Assembly (NCBI RefSeq): GCF_022760835.1
Contig: NZ_JAKTNQ010000007.1
Coordinates: 1-64,000 of the forward strand
Source: Thermus altitudinis
GTDB lineage: Bacteria; Deinococcota; Deinococci; Deinococcales; Thermaceae
Reading direction: 5' to 3'
DNA: 64,000 nt
The translations under genes and the position numbers were made by a program. Under the pieces are notes generated by a model that was given only the letters and a program-made list of their open reading frames with translations, was not told the DNA's origin and did not search any database. Shown here piece after piece: positions 43,081 to 52,657 of the stretch (position 1 is the first letter of the stretch; the number at the start of each line of letters is the position of its first letter).

Positions 43081-45282
43081 CTAATGCAGGGTCCTCTGGG
43101 GTAGGGAGAGGGTGAGGTGGGCGGCTAGGAAAAGGGCCGCCTCCTTGTCCAGGTACTGGTTGCCGTTGCCGCACTTGGGGGAGAGGACACACCGGGGGCA
43201 ACCTTCCTGGCAGGGGCAGGCCTTGAGGAGCTCCAAGGCCGCCTGGATCCACTGGGGGAAGCGGCGGGCCGCCTGGCGGGCGTAGCCCACGCCCCCGGGG
43301 TAGCCGTCGTAGATGAAGATGGTGGGGCCGCCGCCCGAGGGCAGGGGCTTAGGGTAGAAGGGGTAGGAAAGCCCCCCAAGGTCCTGCCTTTCCGCCAGGA
43401 CGAAAAGGGGAAAAAGGCCGATCAAGGTGTGCTCCAGGGCGTGGATGCCCCCGGGGATCCGGTGGGATGGGACCACCAAGGGGGGGTGGAACCAAAGGGC
43501 CTCGGTGGGGAAGGTGATCTCCGGCAGATCCAAGGGCACTTCTTCCAGGACGCTTCCCGTGAAGAAGCGCTTCTTGGCATAGGCCACCACCCGCTCCCGC
43601 AAGACCACCTGGCCCACCCAGACCCCATGGGCCAAGGCTTCCCCGGAGAGGACTTCCAGATGGGTTTCCGCCCGGGGCTCGGTGTAGTAGTCCTCGAGGG
43701 CGGGAAGAAGCCAGATCTCCCGCCTTTGGGGGTCGATGTTCCGCACCAGGTAGCTCTCCCCCCCGTGCAGGTAGACCGCCCCCGGGTGGGCCTCCCAGTA
43801 GGCCTGGCGCTCGTCCAGGTAGCCCAGGACCTCCCCATCCGGGCCCCTTAGGGTGAAGGTGGCCCCCAGGCCCCTCAGGGAGATGTCCCGGTGAGGGCGG
43901 CGCCTGGGGGTGTAGTAGCGCCCATCCTTTTCCCTAAGTTGGGCCAAGGCCTCCGGGCAGAGGATCTCCTCCCGCACAAGGGGTTTCTCCCAGGCGGCGG
44001 CGTGCAGGTGGAGGGGGCAGAGCACGGGGTTTTGCGGATCCGCCACCGCCACCTCAGGAGGGGTCCTTAGGAGGAGTTCGGGCCGGTGGAGGAAGTACTC
44101 GTCCAAGGGGTCCTCCCGGGGGATGTAGACCACCAAGGCCCTCCGCCTCCCCCTTCCCGCCCTGCCCGCCCGCTGCCAGAAGGCGGAGATGGACCCGGGG
44201 TACCCCACCAAGGCCACGGCGTCCAGTTCCCCGATGTCCACCCCCAGCTCCAAGGCGCTGGTGGAGACCAGGACCCGCACCTCCCCAGACTTCAAGCCCT
44301 CCTCCAGGCGGCGCCTTTCCTTGGCGGTGTAGCCCGCCCGGTAGGGGCGCACCTTGGGGTGGGCGGCGTAGCGGGCGATGAGCTCCGCGCTTTTCCGGGC
44401 GTTGGTGAAGATGATTCCCCTTAAACCCCCTTCCGCCAAGGCCCGGGCCAGGTAGGCGGCCTCCAGGAGGGGGCTTCGCCGCCTCTCCCCCTTGGCGTCC
44501 AGGGGCTTGGGCAGGAGCACCAAAAGCTCCCGTTCCGAGCGGGCCACCTCCTCCCGGAGCTCCACGAAGGGAAGGCCGGTCAGACCTTCAGCGTGCTCCT
44601 GGGCGTTGCCGATGGTGGCGCTGGCGGCGATCACCTGGGGGTTGGCCCCGTAGTGGCGGGCCAGGCGCAGGAGGCGGAAGAGGACCAGGGCCACGTGGGT
44701 GCCGAAGACCCCTCGGTAGGCGTGGAGCTCGTCCAGCACCAGGTAGCGGAGCCGGGAAAGGAAGGGGGCCCACTCCCCGTGCCGGGGCAGGAGGCCGAAG
44801 TGGAGCATGTCGGGGTTGCTGAGGAGGACCAGGCCCTCTTGGCGAGCCTTCCGCCTAAGGTCGGCGCGCGTGTCCCCATCGTAGGGATAAACCCCTTGGA
44901 TCCCCAAGGCCTCGGCCATGGCCCTAAGGCGCCGCAGTTGGTCGTGGGCCAAGGCCTTGGTGGGGAAGAGGAGGAGGCTGGTCCCTCCCTCCAGGGCGGC
45001 CTTGAGCACCGGGGCCTGGAAGACCAGGCTCTTACCGGCAGCGGTGGAGTAGGCCATGACCACGTTGTTCCCTTCCTCCACCCTAAGGAGGGCCTCCTTC
45101 TGGTGGGCGAAGGGTTTCAGGCCCAAGGCCTCGAGGACCCCGGCGAAGGTCCCCCGGTAGGGGACGGTCTTGGGGGGACTGGGGGGAAGGGTGCGGGCGA
45201 AGACGATCCGGCCTTGGAACTCCGGGTCTGCCTCCAGCCAGTCCCGGTAGCTTTTCCACCCCCTTAAGGCCTCGGGCAGCAC
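43081..45282 (-). CDS. MrfA/YprA-type DEAD-box helicase with zinc cluster
   Basis: A 733-residue superfamily 2 helicase. Motif I is AYSTAAGKSLVF, motif II VLDELHAYRG, motif VI region WQRAGRAGRGRRRALV. The C-terminal DUF1998-like part carries four Cys (CPCQEGCPRCVLSPKCGNGN). The best-known member, Bacillus MrfA, works with a nuclease in repair of mitomycin damage. No MrfB-like nuclease is adjacent here. Confidence 0.88.
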   Translation of the reverse strand: MLPEALRGWKSYRDWLEADPEFQGRIVFARTLPPSPPKTVPYRGTFAGVLEALGLKPFAHQKEALLRVEEGNNVVMAYSTAAGKSLVFQAPVLKAALEGGTSLLLFPTKALAHDQLRRLRAMAEALGIQGVYPYDGDTRADLRRKARQEGLVLLSNPDMLHFGLLPRHGEWAPFLSRLRYLVLDELHAYRGVFGTHVALVLFRLLRLARHYGANPQVIAASATIGNAQEHAEGLTGLPFVELREEVARSERELLVLLPKPLDAKGERRRSPLLEAAYLARALAEGGLRGIIFTNARKSAELIARYAAHPKVRPYRAGYTAKERRRLEEGLKSGEVRVLVSTSALELGVDIGELDAVALVGYPGSISAFWQRAGRAGRGRRRALVVYIPREDPLDEYFLHRPELLLRTPPEVAVADPQNPVLCPLHLHAAAWEKPLVREEILCPEALAQLREKDGRYYTPRRRPHRDISLRGLGATFTLRGPDGEVLGYLDERQAYWEAHPGAVYLHGGESYLVRNIDPQRREIWLLPALEDYYTEPRAETHLEVLSGEALAHGVWVGQVVLRERVVAYAKKRFFTGSVLEEVPLDLPEITFPTEALWFHPPLVVPSHRIPGGIHALEHTLIGLFPLFVLAERQDLGGLSYPFYPKPLPSGGGPTIFIYDGYPGGVGYARQAARRFPQWIQAALELLKACPCQEGCPRCVLSPKCGNGNQYLDKEAALFLAAHLTLSLPQRTLH

Positions 45283-45312
45283 CCTTCCATTATGGCCCCT
45301 TGCGGCCTGCGC

Positions 45313-45936
45313 CTAGAGTTCCTTGACCCAGACCTCGTGGATCACGGGATGGCCGTGGTAGGGGGCCCAGAAGGGGCTGGCCCGCTTGGCGTAGAGGCGG
45401 AAGCCCAGGCTTCCGTAGAGCTTCCGGGCGGCGGCGTTGGCCCGGGTGGTGGAAAGCTGCACCCCTTTTACCCCGCTTCTCTTTAGGCAATCCAGAAAAT
45501 CCCTAAGGAGGGCCTTTCCCAGGCCTTTCCCCTGGGCCTTGGGATCCACGGCGATGTGGAGGTGGGCGGGGTAAAGGCTCTTGGGGGCCTTAGGGCCTGG
45601 GAAGAGGAGGAGCCTCAGGAGGTAGCGGAGGTGGGGAAGAGGTGGTCCGTAACAGCCTAGCAGAAGCTTGAGGAGAAGGAGCGGTATGCGGGGAAGGAGG
45701 TAAAGGGTGAGGGCGAGGTGGGAACAGGCGCCCAGGATGTAGCCCAGGATCTCCCCTTCTTCCTCCGCCACCCGGCAGCAGCATCCCCGCCTCAGGTAAG
45801 GGGCTACGAAGAGCTCCCCCCAAAGCTCCTGGCTGGGGAAGACCAAAGGGCCTTCCCGCCCCAGGAGGAGGGTCCGGTGGGAAAGCCGGGCGATGGCGGG
45901 GAGGTCTTTTTCCTCGGCGGGGCGAAGGAGGGCCAC
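45313..45936 (-). CDS. GNAT-family acetyltransferase
   Basis: A 207-residue GNAT enzyme. The acetyl-CoA site is AVDPKAQGKGLGKALLRDFL (Q/RxxGxG/A), followed by ANAAARKLYGSLGFRLYAKR. An insertion of about 50 residues (LALTLYLLPRIPLLLLKLLL) is strongly hydrophobic and could touch the membrane. The substrate is unknown. Divergent from the PIG-L gene. Confidence 0.85.
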   Translation of the reverse strand: MALLRPAEEKDLPAIARLSHRTLLLGREGPLVFPSQELWGELFVAPYLRRGCCCRVAEEEGEILGYILGACSHLALTLYLLPRIPLLLLKLLLGCYGPPLPHLRYLLRLLLFPGPKAPKSLYPAHLHIAVDPKAQGKGLGKALLRDFLDCLKRSGVKGVQLSTTRANAAARKLYGSLGFRLYAKRASPFWAPYHGHPVIHEVWVKEL

Positions 45937-45957
45937 AGGACCACTTTATTCCGTACA

Positions 45958-47046
45958 ATGCCCCTTGTGCGCCGCCTGGCTCCTTGGCAGTGGCTCCTCT
46001 TCCTTTTGGCCCTCTACCTGGTTTTGGCGGAGGCCTTAAGGCTTTGGCTGGGCCTCCTCTGGGCGGAGCGGGTGGGGCTCATCCTGGCGGCCCTGGGGGT
46101 TTGGGCCTTCATCAACGGGAGGTTCATCTTCGCCTACTACCACGCCCTTACCACCTCCCTCCGGGTGCGGAGGCTTCCTCCCTATCCGCAACCCCAGCCG
46201 GGGGAGCACCTCCTCCTCCTGGCCCCCCACCCGGACGACGAGGTGCTAGCGGCGGCGGGTCTGATGCGCCGCACCCTCCTAAGGGGAGGGCGGGTGAGCG
46301 TGGTCTACCTCACCTCGGGGGATGCCTTTGACCTGGCTGCGGGAAGCCCTCTGCCCTCCAAGGAGGCCATGCGCCGGCTGGCCTTAAGGCGCATGGTGGA
46401 GGCCTGGCGGGGCCTCGAGGTCCTGGGCCTTTCCCGGGATAACGCCTATTTCCTGGGGTTTCCCGACCAAGGGCTTTTCGCCCTCTTCACCTCCCACTAC
46501 TACCTGCCCTACGAAAGCCCCTACACCGGGCTTAAGGCGGTGGCCTACCCCGGGTGTTACCGCCTGGGGCTTCCCTACACGGGCAAGGCCCTGGAGGCCA
46601 CCTTGGTGGAGCTTTTGGCCAGCCTTAAGCCCACCCGCATCCTCCTGCCAAGCCCCCTGGACGCCCACCGGGACCACCAGGCGGCGGCCTACTTGGGCAT
46701 GCAGGCGGCGGCTTCCTTGGGAATGGAGGACCGGCTGGAGTACTACCTCATCCACGGGGGGTACCAGTACCCCCTGCCCAAAGGGCTCCATCCCCGGCTT
46801 CCCCTCTACCCGCCCCCTAGGGGAAGGGGCCTCCCTTGGCGCCGCTTTCCCCTGAGCGAGGAGGAGGTGAGGCTTAAGGAAAAGGCCATCCGGGCCCACC
46901 GAAGCCAGATGCGGCTATTGGGCCGCTTTCTCCTGGCTTTCGTGCGGCAGAACGAACTGTTTAGCCCCCTGCCCATCCCGGCGCGGGAGGCCCTAGCCCC
47001 GGAGGAGGAGGGGTGGGCCGTCCTCGAGGGGCGGGAGGTCCTCTAG
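45958..47046 (+). CDS. Membrane-anchored PIG-L family deacetylase
   Basis: A 362-residue protein. Two N-terminal membrane helices (WQWLLFLLALYLVLAEALRL and VGLILAALGVWAFINGRF) precede a PIG-L/LmbE domain with the zinc motif LLLAPHPDDEVLAAAG and a later PLDAHRDHQAAAY. Family members remove acetyl groups from N-acetylglucosamine-type lipids or thiols. ATG 45,958 overlaps a TACAAT box; a leaderless GTG start at 45,967 is equally possible. Its 3' end overlaps scpB by 54 bases. Confidence 0.85.
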   Translation: MPLVRRLAPWQWLLFLLALYLVLAEALRLWLGLLWAERVGLILAALGVWAFINGRFIFAYYHALTTSLRVRRLPPYPQPQPGEHLLLLAPHPDDEVLAAAGLMRRTLLRGGRVSVVYLTSGDAFDLAAGSPLPSKEAMRRLALRRMVEAWRGLEVLGLSRDNAYFLGFPDQGLFALFTSHYYLPYESPYTGLKAVAYPGCYRLGLPYTGKALEATLVELLASLKPTRILLPSPLDAHRDHQAAAYLGMQAAASLGMEDRLEYYLIHGGYQYPLPKGLHPRLPLYPPPRGRGLPWRRFPLSEEEVRLKEKAIRAHRSQMRLLGRFLLAFVRQNELFSPLPIPAREALAPEEEGWAVLEGREVL

Positions 47047-47514
47047 GCTTTCCAGGCCGAAGACCTCCAGGAAGCGCTCCGTGGTGCCATAGAGCTTGGG
47101 CCGGCCCGGGGCTTCCTTCTCGCCCACCACCCGGATGAGCCCCCGTTCCAAGAGACTGTCCAGGACTCCCTCCACGCTTTTGCCCCGCATGGCCTCCAAC
47201 TCCGCCCGGGCCACGGGCTGGTGGTAGGCGATGAGGGCCAGGACCTCCAGGGCCGCCTTGGAAAGCCGAGGCGGGCTGGGCTTGAGGACCTTTTCCACGG
47301 CCCCTAGAACTCCCTCGTGCACCACCAGCCGCCAGCCTCCCGCCACCCGTTCCAGGGCCACCCCTAGGCCTCCCTCCTCGAGTTCCGCCTCCAAGGCCCG
47401 AAGCGCCCTCAAAAGCCCCTCCTCCGGATGGCCCAAGGCCTTTAGTTCCCGTAAGGACACGGGCCTGCCCGCAGCGAAGAGGACCGCTAGAAGCTCGGCC
47501 TTTAGGCTAGGCAT
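46993..47514 (-). CDS. scpB: Segregation and condensation protein B
   Basis: A 173-residue winged-helix protein: LKAELLAVLFAAGRPVSLRE at the start, ALEVLALIAYHQPVARAELE and GRPKLYGTTERFLEVFGL are the usual ScpB motifs. It bridges the kleisin ScpA and the SMC condensin. scpA is not adjacent; it follows tsaC with an 8-base overlap and converges on the deacetylase gene. Confidence 0.94.
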   Translation of the reverse strand: MPSLKAELLAVLFAAGRPVSLRELKALGHPEEGLLRALRALEAELEEGGLGVALERVAGGWRLVVHEGVLGAVEKVLKPSPPRLSKAALEVLALIAYHQPVARAELEAMRGKSVEGVLDSLLERGLIRVVGEKEAPGRPKLYGTTERFLEVFGLESLEDLPPLEDGPPLLLRG

Positions 47515-48097
47515 CTTGCAGGTAAGGCCAAAGGGCCTCCCGGGGAATGGACCCTTCCCTGAGGACCTCCCCCGTGCGCAGGTCCACCACGCTGGAGGCT
47601 AGGCCCTTCGCCTCCCCGGGGAAGACATAGTCCACGGCGAAGGCCCGGGCCTCGGCCTCTGTGCGGACCGGGGGTTCTCCGCTTTTGTTGAGGCTGGTGG
47701 CGGCGGCGTACCCGCCCACTTGGCGGAGGAGCTCCCTAAGAAGCCCGTGGTCCGGCATCCTGAGCCCCACGGAGCCATCCCGGCTGATCCAAGGGGGAAT
47801 GTTTCGCCCCGGTACCACCACGGTGAGCCCGCCAGGCCAGAAGGCCTCCACCAGGCGTAGGAACTTCCCCTTAAGAGGCCCCAGGTCCGCCAGGCCCAAG
47901 GCGCTTTCCAGATCCGCCACCAGTACCTGCAAGGGCTTTTCCTCCCCCCGTCCCTTCAGGGCGTAGATGCGCCGGCAGGCGGCCTCATCCTCCATCCGGG
48001 CCAGCACTCCCCAGACGGTGTCGGTGGGAAAGGCCACCAGGCCCCCGCCCTTGAGGGTCTCCGCCGCTTCCTGGACCTTCTGGTATACTTCTACCAT
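47507..48097 (-). CDS. tsaC: Threonylcarbamoyl-AMP synthase (Sua5/YrdC family)
   Basis: A 196-residue YrdC-domain enzyme: GGLVAFPTDTVWGVLARMED, IYALKGRGEEKPLQVLVADL and GSVGLRMPDH. It makes threonylcarbamoyl-AMP for the t6A37 modification of tRNAs. Its start codon shares the CATG at 48,095-48,098 with the start of pilC on the other strand, so both transcripts begin within a few bases of each other. Confidence 0.92.
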   Translation of the reverse strand: MVEVYQKVQEAAETLKGGGLVAFPTDTVWGVLARMEDEAACRRIYALKGRGEEKPLQVLVADLESALGLADLGPLKGKFLRLVEAFWPGGLTVVVPGRNIPPWISRDGSVGLRMPDHGLLRELLRQVGGYAAATSLNKSGEPPVRTEAEARAFAVDYVFPGEAKGLASSVVDLRTGEVLREGSIPREALWPYLQDA

Positions 48098-49316
48098 GCC
48101 GGTCTACCAGTATAAGGCCCGCGACCGCCAGGGCCGCCTGGTGGAGGCCACCATTGAGGCCGAGGACCTGCGCACCGCCGCCAGGCTCCTTAGGGACCGG
48201 GGTCTTTTTGTGGCCGAGATCAAGGAGCCGGGAAGGGGCCTGCAGGCGGAGGTGCGCCTTCCCGCTTTGGAGAGGGGGCCTGGGCTAAAGGACCTGGCCA
48301 TCTTTTCCCGGCAGCTGGCCACCATGCTGGGGGCGGGCCTCACCCTTCTCCAGTCCCTTTCCATTCTGGAAAGGCAGACGGAGAACAAGAAGTTCCGGGA
48401 GATCATCAAGAAGGTCCGCACCGACATAGAAGGCGGCATGGCCTTTTCCGACGCCCTGGCCAAGCATAAGCTCTTCTCCCGGCTTTACGTGAACCTGGTG
48501 CGGGCTGGGGAGACCTCGGGCGGTTTGGACGTGATCCTGGACCGCTTGGCTACCTTCCTGGAGAAGGACCTGGAGCTGAGGGGCAAGATCCGTAGCGCCA
48601 TGACCTACCCCACCATCGTCTTCGTCTTTGCCGTGGGCGTGGCCTACTTCCTCCTCACCGGCATCGTGCCCCAGTTTGCCCAGATCCTCACGGATTTGGG
48701 CTCGGAGCTCCCCCTCCTCACCCGCTTCCTCATCGCCCTTTCGGACTTCCTCCGGGCGGCCACCCTGCCCCTTTTGCTGTTGGCCGTGGTCCTTTTCTTC
48801 GTCTACCGCTGGTACTATGGCACCCCCCAGGGGCGGAAGGCCATTGACCGCGTGAAGCTTCGGGTGCCCGTCTTCGGCAACCTAAACCGCAAGACGGCGG
48901 TGGCCCGTTTTTCCCGCACCCTGGCCCTCCTCCTTTCCAGCGGGGTGAACATCGTGGAGTCCTTGGACATCACCAAGGGAACCGCGGGGAATAGCGTGGT
49001 GGAGGAGATCGTGGACATGGCTAAGCTCAAGGTGCAACAAGGGGAACCCTTGAACCTTACCCTGGCCCAGCACCCCTTCGTCTTTCCGCCCATGGTGAGC
49101 TCCATGGTGGCCATCGGCGAGGAAACAGGGGCCTTGGATACCCTGCTTTCCAAGATCGCCGACTTCTACGAGCGGGAGGTGGACGAGGCGGTGGCCAGCC
49201 TCACCGCGGCCATTGAGCCCCTCATGATCATCTTCCTGGGGGTGATCGTGGGCATGATCGTGGCGGGGATGTTCCTGCCCCTCTTCAAGATCATCGGCAC
49301 CCTTTCCGCGCAATAA
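48096..49316 (+). CDS. pilC: Type IV pilus inner-membrane platform protein PilC
   Basis: A 406-residue GspF/PilC protein: MPVYQYKARDRQGRLVEATI, two T2SF domains (FSRQLATMLGAGLTLLQSLS; FSRTLALLLSSGVNIVESLD) and three membrane helices near residues 175-200, 220-245 and 375-400. In Thermus it supports pilus assembly, twitching and DNA uptake. Start ATG 48,096 lies 6 bases after TATACT, a leaderless layout. The 3' end overlaps the EVE gene. Confidence 0.94.
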   Translation: MPVYQYKARDRQGRLVEATIEAEDLRTAARLLRDRGLFVAEIKEPGRGLQAEVRLPALERGPGLKDLAIFSRQLATMLGAGLTLLQSLSILERQTENKKFREIIKKVRTDIEGGMAFSDALAKHKLFSRLYVNLVRAGETSGGLDVILDRLATFLEKDLELRGKIRSAMTYPTIVFVFAVGVAYFLLTGIVPQFAQILTDLGSELPLLTRFLIALSDFLRAATLPLLLLAVVLFFVYRWYYGTPQGRKAIDRVKLRVPVFGNLNRKTAVARFSRTLALLLSSGVNIVESLDITKGTAGNSVVEEIVDMAKLKVQQGEPLNLTLAQHPFVFPPMVSSMVAIGEETGALDTLLSKIADFYEREVDEAVASLTAAIEPLMIIFLGVIVGMIVAGMFLPLFKIIGTLSAQ

Positions 49317-49743
49317 GCTTCTCGGCCACCTCCGGGGGAACCGGCATAATGGAAAGCCGGTTCCCCTTCCTCACCAGGGGGTGGTCTTGGGGAAAGCAGG
49401 CCTTGAGCTGGGCCAGGGGGATGAGGGGCCAGGCCTCGAGGAAGGCCACCTCCACCGTGTACCAGCGGGGCTTTTCCCGGGTGGCCTTGGGGTCAAAGTA
49501 GGGGCTGCTGGGGTCAAACTGGGTGGGGTCGGGGACGTGGGTCCTCACCACCCGGCAAAGCCCGGCGATCCCCGGGGGGTTGGTGCCCGAGTGGTAAAAG
49601 AAACAAAGGTCCCCCACCTGCATCCGCAGGAGGTAGTTCCGGGCCTGGTAGTTGCGCACCCCATCCCAGATGGCCTTGCCCTCCCGCTTTAGGTCCAGGA
49701 TGCTATACACCTGGGGTTCGGACTTGAGAAGCCAGTAGGCCAT
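49291..49743 (-). CDS. EVE-domain protein
   Basis: A 150-residue single EVE domain (PUA-like): MAYWLLKSEPQVYSILDL, WDGVRNYQARNYLLRMQVGD, FYHSGTNPPGIAGLCRVVR. EVE domains bind modified bases in DNA or RNA. Overlaps the 3' end of pilC by 26 bases, tail to tail. Confidence 0.93.
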   Translation of the reverse strand: MAYWLLKSEPQVYSILDLKREGKAIWDGVRNYQARNYLLRMQVGDLCFFYHSGTNPPGIAGLCRVVRTHVPDPTQFDPSSPYFDPKATREKPRWYTVEVAFLEAWPLIPLAQLKACFPQDHPLVRKGNRLSIMPVPPEVAEKLIARKGCR

Positions 49744-49812
49744 GGCCCAAGTCTAAAGGGGGCTTTAGCCAGGACCAAACCTTTTGCGAAGGGGTTTTGG
49801 GAGGATAAGGCC

Positions 49813-50298
49813 ATGCGCATCCTCCTTTTACCCTTCCTGGGCCTCCTTTCCGCCTGTACCCTCACCCTGGAAGTGGTCTATCCGGGCCACCGCATCACGG
49901 GCCTAAAAACGCAAGGCACCTACTGCGCCTCTGCCAATACCCGGGTGGATTTCCGCTTTAGCCTGGAGGGAAGGCTGGACCGGCTGGAGTTTTTCTGGAT
50001 TCCTGAGGGCCTAAGCCCAAGCCAAGCCCGCCCGGAGGAGCGCTATACCCTTCCGGGGCCGATAGATTCTGGAGAGGTCCGGGGCTTTGTGGAGGTCACG
50101 CCCTCGGGAGGGATACAGGCGGTTTCCCTGGCCTGGCCTTCGGGGGCGGCGTTAAGGCCCCAGGGCGTCACCGTGGAGCCCTTGCCCGAGCGGAGGCTTT
50201 GGCTTCGGGGCCACACCGGGGGCTTGGCTGGGCCCTATGTACGGGCAACCAACCCGGTAATCCCCGATTCCTTCCCCTATTGCGATCCGGACTGGTAG
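49813..50298 (+). CDS. Small unknown lipoprotein
   Basis: A 161-residue protein with a lipoprotein signal (RILLLPFLGLLSAC, lipidated Cys at 15). The rest looks beta-rich, with three further Cys residues (TYCASANTRV and the C-terminal FPYCDPDW among them). No family recognised. It is followed after 9 bases by glcD, with which it may be transcribed. Confidence 0.7.
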   Translation: MRILLLPFLGLLSACTLTLEVVYPGHRITGLKTQGTYCASANTRVDFRFSLEGRLDRLEFFWIPEGLSPSQARPEERYTLPGPIDSGEVRGFVEVTPSGGIQAVSLAWPSGAALRPQGVTVEPLPERRLWLRGHTGGLAGPYVRATNPVIPDSFPYCDPDW

Positions 50299-50307
50299 CC
50301 TTAGGGC

Positions 50308-51672
50308 ATGGCGGCTTGGGGAAAAACGCAGACCGGGGAGGTGCGCGCGGAGCTGAAGGCCCTTTTCGGCTCCAGGGCCCTCCTTTCCCCGGCGGAGAAA
50401 GGGGTGTACCGCTACGACGCCATCCTGGTGGGGCCGGAGCCTTTGGCGGTGGTCCTGCCGGAGTCCCGGGAAGAGGTAGAGGCCCTGGTGCGCCTGGCCC
50501 GGAAGTACCACCTTCCCCTGGTTCCCCGGGGTGCGGGAAGCGGCCTAAGCGGGGGGGCGGTGCCCGAGGAGGGGGCCATCGTGGTGGCCTTCACCCGCAT
50601 GACCTGCCTGGAGCTGGACCCTGTGGGGCGCACCGCCTGGGCCGAGCCTGGGGTGACCACGGCCCGGATCTCGGAGGAGGCCAGGCCCTATGGGCTTTTC
50701 TACCCCCCAGACCCCGCTTCTTGGCGCACCAGCACCCTGGGGGGCAACCTGGGGGAGAACGCCGGGGGGCCCCTGTGCTTCAAGTACGGGGTCACGGGGG
50801 ATTACGTCTTGGAGCTGGAGTTCGTGGACGCCTGGGGGCAGGTGCACCGCCTAGGCCGGGAGGCCTACGATGTGGCTGGCCTGCTTATCGGCTCGGAGGG
50901 TACCTTGGGCCTGATCACCGGGGTGCGGGTGCGGCTCTTTCCCCTTCCCCGGTACCGGGCCACCTTGATGGCGGCTTTCCCCGAGGTGGGCGCCCTGGCG
51001 GAGGCGGTCTCCCGGGCCATCGCCTTGGGGGCGGTGCCGGCGAAGCTGGAGTTTTTGGATCCCGTTTGCGTAAACGCCGTGGAGGACTACCTGGGCCTGG
51101 GGCTTCCCCGGGGGCATGCCCTTCTCCTGGCGGAAACGGATGGGGAGGACCTCGAGGTGGTCCAGGAGGAGCTCTCCTTGGTGGAGAGGACGGCCCAGGA
51201 ACTTGGGGCCAGGGTGCAAAAGGCGCGGGACGAGAAGGAGGCGGAGGCCCTTTGGCGGGCCAGGCGGAGCGTGAGCCCCGCCTTGGGCCGCATCCGCCCC
51301 AAACGGGTCAACGAGGACATCGCCGTGCCCAGAAGCCAGCTTCCTGAGGTGGTGCGGGAGATCCGGGCCTTGGGGGAGGCCTACGGCCTGGTGGTGGCCC
51401 AGTTCGGCCACATCGGGGATGGGAACCTGCACCCCAACATCCTCTTTGACCCCAGGCGGGAGAGCGAGGAACGGGTCTGGGAGCTGGCCCACCAGATCGC
51501 CCGGGTGGCCCTACGGCATGGCGGCGTGCTTTCCGGGGAGCATGGGATCGGCCTCATGAAGCGGGAGTTCATGAAGGAAGCGGTGGAGGAAGGGACCCTC
51601 GAGGCTTTCCGCACGGTAAAGGCCACCTTGGATCCCCAGGGGCTCCTGAACCCGGGCAAGATCCTGCCCTAA
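50308..51672 (+). CDS. glcD: FAD-linked oxidase, glycolate oxidase subunit GlcD
   Basis: A 454-residue PCMH-type flavoprotein: FAD-binding [20 protein letters not shown] and [16 protein letters not shown]-terminal [15 protein letters not shown] and [13 protein letters not shown]. It oxidises 2-hydroxyacids such as glycolate or D-lactate. GlcE and GlcF are not adjacent, so D-lactate dehydrogenase is an alternative. Confidence 0.85.
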   Translation: MAAWGKTQTGEVRAELKALFGSRALLSPAEKGVYRYDAILVGPEPLAVVLPESREEVEALVRLARKYHLPLVPRGAGSGLSGGAVPEEGAIVVAFTRMTCLELDPVGRTAWAEPGVTTARISEEARPYGLFYPPDPASWRTSTLGGNLGENAGGPLCFKYGVTGDYVLELEFVDAWGQVHRLGREAYDVAGLLIGSEGTLGLITGVRVRLFPLPRYRATLMAAFPEVGALAEAVSRAIALGAVPAKLEFLDPVCVNAVEDYLGLGLPRGHALLLAETDGEDLEVVQEELSLVERTAQELGARVQKARDEKEAEALWRARRSVSPALGRIRPKRVNEDIAVPRSQLPEVVREIRALGEAYGLVVAQFGHIGDGNLHPNILFDPRRESEERVWELAHQIARVALRHGGVLSGEHGIGLMKREFMKEAVEEGTLEAFRTVKATLDPQGLLNPGKILP

Positions 51673-51721
51673 CGGGTCTATTTTCACGGGGTTTTGACAG
51701 GAAAGGGTCTACCCTGGAGGC

Positions 51722-52657
51722 ATGGATGGCCGGGGCCGGGTCTTCTACTTTGCCAGCTGGGCGGGGTTGGCCCTGGGCCTTTTGCTGCAGGTGAGGCGCT
51801 TCCCCCCCCAGGGCCTAGAGGTTCTCGTCCACCTTTTGCTGGTCCTCTGGGCCCTTTGGGCCATGAGCCGGGGCCCCAAGGTGGTGCCCCGCCTTCTCCT
51901 CCATCCCCTAGGGGCCTATCTGCTTTTTGAGATGTGGCGGATGGGGGAGGGCTGGTCCTTGGCTGGGCTCTTCACCCCGGCCCTGTACCTGCTTTCCGGG
52001 TTCGCCTATCCTCCTTGGTCCTTGGGGTATCTTTTGGGGGCCTTTTGGGGTGGGGTCTTGGTCCTGGCCCCCCTGGTGTGGGGCCGGAACCCGGACGCTT
52101 GGCCCCATTTTGCGGTAAGCCAGGTTATCCTCTACAGCCTCACCTTCCTCCTGGCCCGGTTCCGAGAACTTCATGGCCAGATGCGCTTTTGGAAGGAACA
52201 AGCCCTAACCTGCCCCCTCACCGGCCTTCCCAACCGCCGGGCCTTGGAGATGGCCCTAGAGCGGGAGGCGGCCCGGGTGGAACGGGGGGAAAAGCCCTTT
52301 AGCCTGGTGATCCTAGACCTGGACGACTTCAAAAAGGTCAACGACACCCACGGTCACCTGGTGGGGGACCGGCTCCTGAAGGAGGTGGCCCAGTACCTGG
52401 TGGCCCACGTGCGCCAGGGGGATCTGGTGGGGCGCTGGGGTGGGGAGGAGTTTGCCATCCTCCTTCCTAGGACCCAGGGGGAGGAGGCGATGCAGGTGGC
52501 GGAAAGGCTCAGGACCGGGCTTAGCCGCTTGGGGGTCACGGGAAGCTTTGGGGTGGCGGTGTACCAAGGAGATCTAGGGGATCTATTCCAGAGGGCGGAT
52601 AGGGCCCTTTACCGGGCCAAGGGGGAGGGAAAGAACCGGGTGGAACGGGACCTTTAA
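51722..52657 (+). CDS. Membrane diguanylate cyclase
   Basis: A 311-residue protein. Residues 1-140 contain about five hydrophobic helices; then a GGDEF domain starts at CPLTGLPNRRALEMAL with the active site VGRWGGEEFAILLPR. Five residues before GGEEF is RQGD, a product-inhibition (I) site. It makes cyclic di-GMP. GGAGGC precedes ATG 51,722. Its end overlaps tyrA, which is on the other strand. Confidence 0.92.
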   Translation: MDGRGRVFYFASWAGLALGLLLQVRRFPPQGLEVLVHLLLVLWALWAMSRGPKVVPRLLLHPLGAYLLFEMWRMGEGWSLAGLFTPALYLLSGFAYPPWSLGYLLGAFWGGVLVLAPLVWGRNPDAWPHFAVSQVILYSLTFLLARFRELHGQMRFWKEQALTCPLTGLPNRRALEMALEREAARVERGEKPFSLVILDLDDFKKVNDTHGHLVGDRLLKEVAQYLVAHVRQGDLVGRWGGEEFAILLPRTQGEEAMQVAERLRTGLSRLGVTGSFGVAVYQGDLGDLFQRADRALYRAKGEGKNRVERDL

